Source: an uncultured Spartobacteria bacterium (GTDB lineage Bacteria > Verrucomicrobiota > Verrucomicrobiia > Chthoniobacterales > Terrimicrobiaceae). From it: a stretch of DNA of 10,005 bases. The stretch is taken from positions 1 to 10,005 of the forward strand of contig CAIWSO010000510.1 in the NCBI GenBank assembly GCA_903915315.1. The letters are read 5' to 3'. The notes below the pieces were generated by a model. The model was not told the DNA's origin, did no database searches, and worked only from the letters and a program-made list of their open reading frames with translations. A program made the position numbers and the translations under genes. Within the stretch, counting starts at the first letter, position 1, and each line of letters opens with the position of its first letter. This document shows, piece after piece, positions 5,798 to 10,005 of the stretch.

Positions 5798-6935
5798 ATG
5801 AGCGACGAACTGCAGACACTTGATACCTCCGCGACCAAAGCCAGACTGGCCTCGTTGCGGAGGTTTCTTTGACTTACCCACACTCACCCGCCGCTTAGCG
5901 GAAATCGAGGCCCGCATGGCCGATCCTGGATTCTGGGACAACCGCGAACGCGCCCAACGCGAAGTCGCTGAAGTCTCTGCCCTGCGAGGAAAAATCAACC
6001 CGCTTCAGACGCTCGAAGCTCGCCTCGCCGACCTCGATATTCTGAAGGAACTCGCCGCCGAGGAAGCCCCGGAAAATCAAGCTGCCGCGACCGCAGAGGT
6101 GATGGGAGAATTTTCCTCGATTCAAAAAGACCTCGATAAATTCGAAATCGCCTCACTGCTCTCGGGGGAATACGACAACTGCCCCGCCTTCATGACAATC
6201 AATGCCGGCGCGGGTGGAACGGAATCCTGCGACTGGGCGGACATGCTCCTGCGCATGTATCAACGCTGGATGGAACGCCATGACATCCAATACAGCATCA
6301 CCGATATCCAACTCGGTGAAGAAGCCGGCATCAAATCTGCGACCTTGCGGGTCACCGGCGAAAACGCCTACGGCTACCTTCAGACAGAGCGTGGCGTCCA
6401 CCGCTTGGTTCGCATTTCCCCATTCGACTCGAACAAGCGCCGCCACACGTCGTTTGCCAGCATGGATGTGATTCCGGAAATCGAAGACGTCCAGGTGGAA
6501 GTCAATGAAGCCGACATTAAGCTCGATACCTTCCGCGCGGGCGGTAAGGGCGGTCAAAACGTGAACAAGGTTGAGACCGCCTGCCGCCTCACTCACATTC
6601 CCTCGGGCATCGTCGTGGCTTGCCAAGCGGAACGTAGTCAGGGACGCAACCGCGAGCTCGCTCTCCAGTTGCTCAAGGCGAAGCTTTTTCAAATCGAAAG
6701 CGACAAAAAACGCGCCGAAGTCGACCGCCAATACGGAGAGAAGGGCGATGTGGCATGGGGCAACCAAATCCGCAGCTATGTCTTCCAACCCTATCAAATG
6801 GTGAAAGATCTTCGCACGGGCGTTAAAACCGGCGACATCCAAGCCGTGATGGATGGAGATATCGATCCCTTTATTGAAGGCAAACTCCGAGGCCTCACTT
6901 ACAAAAAGGGTGCCGAGGAAGAAGACGAGGATTAA
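5798..6935 (+). CDS. prfB: Peptide chain release factor 2 with programmed +1 frameshift
   Basis: RF2 recognises UAA and UGA stop codons and triggers peptide release on the ribosome. The gene is in two frames: 24 codons from ATG 5798 to CTT 5867-5869, then an in-frame TGA (5870-5872). After a +1 shift reading resumes at GAC 5871 and continues to TAA 6933-6935, giving 378 residues (365 in E. coli). The joined N-terminus reads ...LRRFL-DLPTLTRRL, matching where E. coli RF2 has RGYLDYDAKKERL. The codon-recognition tripeptide SPF is at 207-209 (RF2-specific; RF1 has PxT), and the GGQ catalytic loop is at 251-253. A shifted-frame-only start at 5820 would give an artificial N-terminus (MIPPRPKPDW) and should not be used. 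Expression is expected to be autoregulated: low RF2 makes UGA decoding slow and favours the shift. No sequencing error need be assumed, because the shift signals are all present. Confidence 0.96.
5859..5873 (+). promoter_or_regulatory. RF2 programmed +1 frameshift site
   Basis: GGAGG (5859-5863) acts as an internal Shine-Dalgarno-like stimulator, followed by a 3-base spacer, the slippery CTT codon, the TGA stop and C (CTT TGA C, 5867-5873). The spacing and the CTTTGAC heptamer are the same as in the well-studied E. coli prfB site. Here UGA is codon 25 (codon 26 in E. coli). The UGA-C context is a poor terminator, which aids shifting. Confidence 0.95.
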
Positions 6936-6957
6936 CCCTCTTCTCCGGCCATCCCAA

Positions 6958-6973
6958 AAGCGGATTGCCGCTT
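6958..6973 (+). terminator. Weak hairpin after prfB, possible terminator
   Basis: AAGCGG-ATTG-CCGCTT forms a perfect 6-bp stem with a 4-base loop, 22 bases after the prfB stop. No T-run follows on the + strand, so intrinsic termination would be inefficient. It may be an mRNA 3'-end stabiliser or a chance hairpin. The 94-base spacer to the transketolase gene otherwise shows no clear signals. Confidence 0.25.
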
Positions 6974-7029
6974 GCCAATAGCCCTTCTAGACGCTTTGCT
7001 AGCTGTCTTTCCAAATACGTTTTATTCCT

Positions 7030-9012
7030 ATGAATCTTGATACCACCTCGCTTGAACTGGCTGCACGCGACGCTCGCGGGCTTGCCATGGACGCCATCAC
7101 TAAGTGCAAATCCGGCCACCTCGGACTTCCCCTCGGCGCCGCCGATATTGGTGCCGTGCTTTATGGCAGCGCTATGAGCTTCCATCCCGATGAACCTCGC
7201 TGGCTGAACCGCGACCGCTTCATCCTCTCGGCCGGTCACGGCAGTATGTTCCTCTACAGCTGGCTTCACCTTTCGGGCTTCGCTGTTTCCTTGGAAGACG
7301 TGAAAAACTTCCGCGTCCTTCACAGCATCACCCCCGGCCACCCGGAGTTCCATGAGACCCCCGGCGTCGAGGCTACCACTGGGCCGCTCGGCCAAGGCGT
7401 TTCGAATGCCGTCGGCTATGCGATTTCCGCCAAAATGTGCGAGGGCCGGTTCAACACCCCAACCCACACGATTTTTGATCACCATGTTTTTGTGCTCGCT
7501 GGTGACGGATGCCTACAGGAAGGCGTTGCCCAAGAGGCCAGCGCGCTCGCCGGGCATCTTGGTTTGGACAACTTGATCCTCATCTACGATGCCAACAACG
7601 TCACCCTCGACGCCATGGGCCCAGTTTCCCAGAGCGAGGACACCGCCGCGCGCTACGCTGCTTACGGTTGGGAAGTCCATCATATCGACGGCCACGATCT
7701 CGACGCCATCGCTGGCGCCATCGAGAAGGCCAAGGCCTCAAAGTCTGGGAAACCCCAATTCATCATCGCGAAGACGATCATCGGAAAAGGGATCCCCGAA
7801 GTCTCCGGCACCAACAAAGCCCACGGCGAAGCCGGTGTGAAATTTGTCAGTGAGGCCCGCAAGGCCCTCGGTCTGCCTGACGAAACGTTCTTCGTTGCTC
7901 CAGAAACCAAGTCTTACTTCGAGGCTCGCAAAAAGTCCCTTGGTGCCGCCCATGCCGAGTGGCAGAAAACATTCCAAGCTTGGCGCACGGCGAATGCCGA
8001 ACTCGCCCGCGAACTTGATGATGCCGTCGCCGGAAAAGTGCCGGATCTCCTCAAGGCTATTCCCGCCTTTGATCCTGCTTCCAACATTGCCACGCGCAAA
8101 GCCGGCAGCGACATCCTTCAGCACGTCGCCTCGGCCATGCCCCTCGTAACAAGCGGTAGCGCCGACCTCCACGGATCCACGCTCAACTACATCAAGGACG
8201 GCGGAGACTTCAACCGCGAGAACCGCACTGGACGCAACCTTCACTTCGGCATTCGTGAGCATGCCATGTGCGGCATCATGAACGGCATGGCCTACGATGG
8301 CATCTTCCGCTCCAGCGGCGCCACCTTCCTCGTCTTCAGTGATTATGGACGCCCCTCGATCCGTATCGCCGCGCTTTCGCATCTCCCAACAGTTTATATT
8401 TTCACGCACGATTCCGTGGGCGTTGGTGAGGATGGTCCCACTCACGAACCGGTGGAAACCGTCGCCGCTCTACGTGCGATTCCTGGCCTTGACGTGATTC
8501 GCCCCGGCGATCCTGAAGAGACTGCCGGCGCTTTCGCTGCTGCTTTTCAGAAGACCACAGGACCGACCATGCTCGTCCTTTCTCGCCAGAATATTGCGAC
8601 CTTGAATGAGATTCCCGTGGACACACGCCGCGAGGGTGTTTTCAAAGGCGGTTACATCGCCAAAAAAGAAACAGCCCCGCTCGAAATCATCCTTCTCGCC
8701 ACCGGCAGCGAACTCCAACACGCGATGAAAGCCGCAGCCGAACTTGGCGCGGGAACCCGCGTGGTTTCGATGCCCTGCTTCGAACGCTTCGAAAGTCAAA
8801 GTGCCGAATACAAGGAATCCGTGCTGCCAAGAGCTTGCCGCAAACGCGTATCGATCGAGGCCGGAATTTCCGACCCTTGGTTCCGCTACGTCGGCCTCGA
8901 CGGAAAGACGGTTGCCATCGACCGCTTCGGTCTCAGCGCCCCAGGGAATATCGTGATGGAACAACTCGGCATCACACCGACCCATCTCGTCCAAGCAGCA
9001 AAATCGCTTTAA
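7030..9012 (+). CDS. tkt: Transketolase
   Basis: Transketolase moves two-carbon ketol units between sugar phosphates in the non-oxidative pentose phosphate pathway, using thiamine pyrophosphate (TPP) and a divalent metal. The 660-residue product has the family length and three domains. The N-terminal TPP domain has SGHLGLPLG (28-36), SAGHGS (67-72), TGPLGQG (117-123) and the TPP/metal motif from GDG (158-160) to NN (189-190). H264 lies in KAHGE. The pyrimidine-binding domain carries GIREHAM (407-413, with catalytic E410), FSDY (436-439) and GEDGPTHEPVE (466-476). The C-terminal domain includes LLATGSE (555-561) and a final DRFGLSAPG (631-639). DXP synthase and dihydroxyacetone synthase are less likely given these motifs and the length. 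The ATG start is the first in frame, with no obvious Shine-Dalgarno (TTTTATTCCT upstream). It is preceded by 94 bases after prfB and followed by a 141-base spacer, so it may be transcribed alone. Confidence 0.97.
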   Translation: MNLDTTSLELAARDARGLAMDAITKCKSGHLGLPLGAADIGAVLYGSAMSFHPDEPRWLNRDRFILSAGHGSMFLYSWLHLSGFAVSLEDVKNFRVLHSITPGHPEFHETPGVEATTGPLGQGVSNAVGYAISAKMCEGRFNTPTHTIFDHHVFVLAGDGCLQEGVAQEASALAGHLGLDNLILIYDANNVTLDAMGPVSQSEDTAARYAAYGWEVHHIDGHDLDAIAGAIEKAKASKSGKPQFIIAKTIIGKGIPEVSGTNKAHGEAGVKFVSEARKALGLPDETFFVAPETKSYFEARKKSLGAAHAEWQKTFQAWRTANAELARELDDAVAGKVPDLLKAIPAFDPASNIATRKAGSDILQHVASAMPLVTSGSADLHGSTLNYIKDGGDFNRENRTGRNLHFGIREHAMCGIMNGMAYDGIFRSSGATFLVFSDYGRPSIRIAALSHLPTVYIFTHDSVGVGEDGPTHEPVETVAALRAIPGLDVIRPGDPEETAGAFAAAFQKTTGPTMLVLSRQNIATLNEIPVDTRREGVFKGGYIAKKETAPLEIILLATGSELQHAMKAAAELGAGTRVVSMPCFERFESQSAEYKESVLPRACRKRVSIEAGISDPWFRYVGLDGKTVAIDRFGLSAPGNIVMEQLGITPTHLVQAAKSL

Positions 9013-9033
9013 CCTAAATCCGATAGGATTGAC

Positions 9034-9060
9034 CACCGAGGACACCGAGAGCACGGAGAA
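9034..9060. repeat. Three imperfect 9-base tandem units in the tkt-cysH spacer
   Basis: Units CACCGAGGA, CACCGAGAG and CACGGAGAA lie head to tail 21 bases after the transketolase stop. The pattern resembles the ACCACAGAGG-ACACAGAGG type of short intergenic repeat that I recall as scattered in many environmental bacterial genomes, including Verrucomicrobiota and Planctomycetota; this is from memory, not a search. The function of such repeats is unknown to me. The rest of the spacer (to 9153) contains AT-rich stretches around 9104-9125 that may carry a cysH promoter, but no convincing -35/-10 pair was found. Confidence 0.5.
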
Positions 9061-9153
9061 GACAAAAAATGCGGCGTGGGTGCTGATAAGGCCCTTTCAC
9101 CGCTCTAATTTTGTAGATTTTCTTGCTCAAAACTGACCTCCCAAGCCAACACG

Positions 9154-9882
9154 ATGTCATCACTGTTTGACCGAGACCTCATCCGCCAAAAAGCGGATGA
9201 GTTCGAATCCGCCAGTCTGCACGACACACTCGCGTGGGCTTGGCGGGAGTTCGGCGAGCGCGCCGCCATCGGCACCAGCTTTCAGGGAGCTGGACTCGTG
9301 GTTATGCACACAGCATATAGCCACGGATTCCGATTCCCGGTTTTCACGATCGATACCGGCCTTCTCTTTCCCGAAACCCTCGCACTGAAGGCCGAGATTG
9401 AAGCCCGCTTCGACATCACCATCGAGTCGCTCGTTCCCGAGCAAACCGTAGACGAACAGGCCGCCGAACTCGGTCCTGAACTCTGGAACAACAAGCCGGA
9501 CCTCTGTTGCTCTCTTCGCAAAGTCATTCCGCTTCAGAAAAAACTCGCCTCGCTCGATATGTGGATCACGGGCCTGCGTCGGCAGCAAAATGAGACAAGG
9601 GAAACGACGCGCATTGCAGAGCTTTACCACTTCGACGTTCTTCGCGACCAATACATCGTCAAACTCAACCCCTTGGCCGCTTGGTCCCGCGAAGCTGTTC
9701 AGGCCTACATCGCCGAGCACAAACTCCCATCGAACGCCCTCGCCGCACGCGGATACCGCTCCATCGGCTGCCAACCTTGCACTCGCCCGGTCGCTGATGG
9801 CGACAATGAGCGGGCAGGTCGCTGGACTGGCTTCGATAAAAGCGAGTGCGGCATCCACACCTTCCTCGGCGGCAATATCTAA
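9154..9882 (+). CDS. cysH: Assimilatory adenylyl-sulfate (APS) reductase, [4Fe-4S] type
   Basis: This enzyme reduces adenylyl sulfate to sulfite and AMP with thioredoxin as electron donor, in assimilatory sulfate reduction. The 242-residue product has the adenine-nucleotide alpha-hydrolase fold with TSFQGAG (41-47) in the P-loop-like position and TIDTGLLFPET (65-75). C118-C119 (DLCCSLRK) and C206/C209 (GCQPCTRP) make the CC...CxxC iron-sulfur motif, and ECGIH (231-235) carries the catalytic Cys232 near the C-terminus. The four cluster cysteines indicate the APS-using type rather than the cluster-free PAPS reductase of E. coli, which lacks them; the gene name cysH covers both. ITGLRRQQNETR (138-149) is another conserved substrate-site block. 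The start is ATG 9154. No other sulfur-assimilation gene is visible in the window, so they may lie downstream. Confidence 0.95.
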   Translation: MSSLFDRDLIRQKADEFESASLHDTLAWAWREFGERAAIGTSFQGAGLVVMHTAYSHGFRFPVFTIDTGLLFPETLALKAEIEARFDITIESLVPEQTVDEQAAELGPELWNNKPDLCCSLRKVIPLQKKLASLDMWITGLRRQQNETRETTRIAELYHFDVLRDQYIVKLNPLAAWSREAVQAYIAEHKLPSNALAARGYRSIGCQPCTRPVADGDNERAGRWTGFDKSECGIHTFLGGNI

Positions 9883-9903
9883 ACCGACTACCCCCGGAGC
9901 GTT

Positions 9904-10005
9904 TTGATTTTAGAAATTCTCGAATGGGCGATCACTCCCGCGACTTGGACTTCACGTCGTTGCGGACTCCTCGCCGCACAGATCGCCATTCGCCATCGCC
10001 GATCC
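9904..10005 (+). CDS. Possible 5' end of an unrecognised gene running off the window
   Basis: A frame starting at TTG 9904 stays open for 34 codons to the window edge. GGAG at 9896-9899 lies 4 bases before the TTG and could be a ribosome binding site. The visible residues start LILEILEWAITPATW and continue with a mixed basic and hydrophobic stretch ending AAQIAIRHRRS. I do not recognise a family. A frame this short could be open by chance, and the start codon is uncommon, so this is a tentative call. If real, it would lie 21 nt after cysH and be co-transcribed with it. Confidence 0.35.
   Translation, partial: MILEILEWAITPATWTSRRCGLLAAQIAIRHRRS

Noticed and set aside
5820..5870. Alternative shifted-frame start for prfB giving MIPPRPKPDW
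   Set aside because: The N-terminus does not resemble RF2, while the 24-codon leader plus CTTTGAC shift restores the family sequence exactly.
6153..6842. 229-codon antisense frame over prfB
   Set aside because: Shadow of the RF2 coding sequence, with no start signal or recognisable motif.
7738..8445. 235-codon antisense frame over tkt
   Set aside because: Shadow of transketolase, whose motifs cover the region without break.
9160..9858. 232-codon antisense frame over cysH
   Set aside because: Nearly the exact complement of cysH; all conserved cysteines and motifs belong to the + strand protein.

Overview
The window is moderately GC-rich and densely coding, with single-copy housekeeping genes and no mobile elements, CRISPR, tRNA or rRNA. 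It most resembles the chromosome of a Gram-negative bacterium of the PVC group, most likely Verrucomicrobiota. That placement is an inference from the folP-cdaA-glmM layout, protein flavour, weak Shine-Dalgarno sequences and common GTG/TTG starts; no rRNA or marker search was possible.

Region 1 (1-3861, + strand) is a tightly packed transcription unit: the 3' part of hisD (histidine), folP (folate), cdaA (cyclic di-AMP synthesis), a 57-residue single-pass membrane protein, and glmM (glucosamine-1-phosphate for peptidoglycan and LPS). The genes overlap or nearly touch: GTGA between hisD and folP, 8 nt between folP and cdaA, 113 nt between cdaA and the small gene, and a 2-nt gap before glmM. 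The small gene sits where cdaR (YbbR, the CdaA regulator) lies in Firmicutes. It keeps what looks like the CdaR membrane anchor but has no YbbR domains. It is the most interesting item in the window.

Region 2 (3869-5172, - strand) is rnc (RNase III) followed by an unrecognised six-helix membrane protein, joined by a TAATG stop/start. This pair converges on glmM with only 7 nt between stop codons.

Region 3 (5173-5388) is a divergent intergenic region with two small inverted repeats. Region 4 (5389-9012, + strand) holds an FtsB/DivIC-type division protein, prfB with a complete programmed +1 frameshift site (CTT TGA C, with GGAGG three bases upstream), and a transketolase. Region 5 (9013-10005) has a short spacer with three 9-base tandem units, a cysH-type [4Fe-4S] APS reductase for sulfate assimilation, and possibly the start of another gene running off the window.

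Functionally this is core metabolism, cell-envelope and translation machinery. The non-routine points are the minimal CdaR-like overlapping gene, the DGG variant of the CdaA DGA motif, and the RF2 recoding site.
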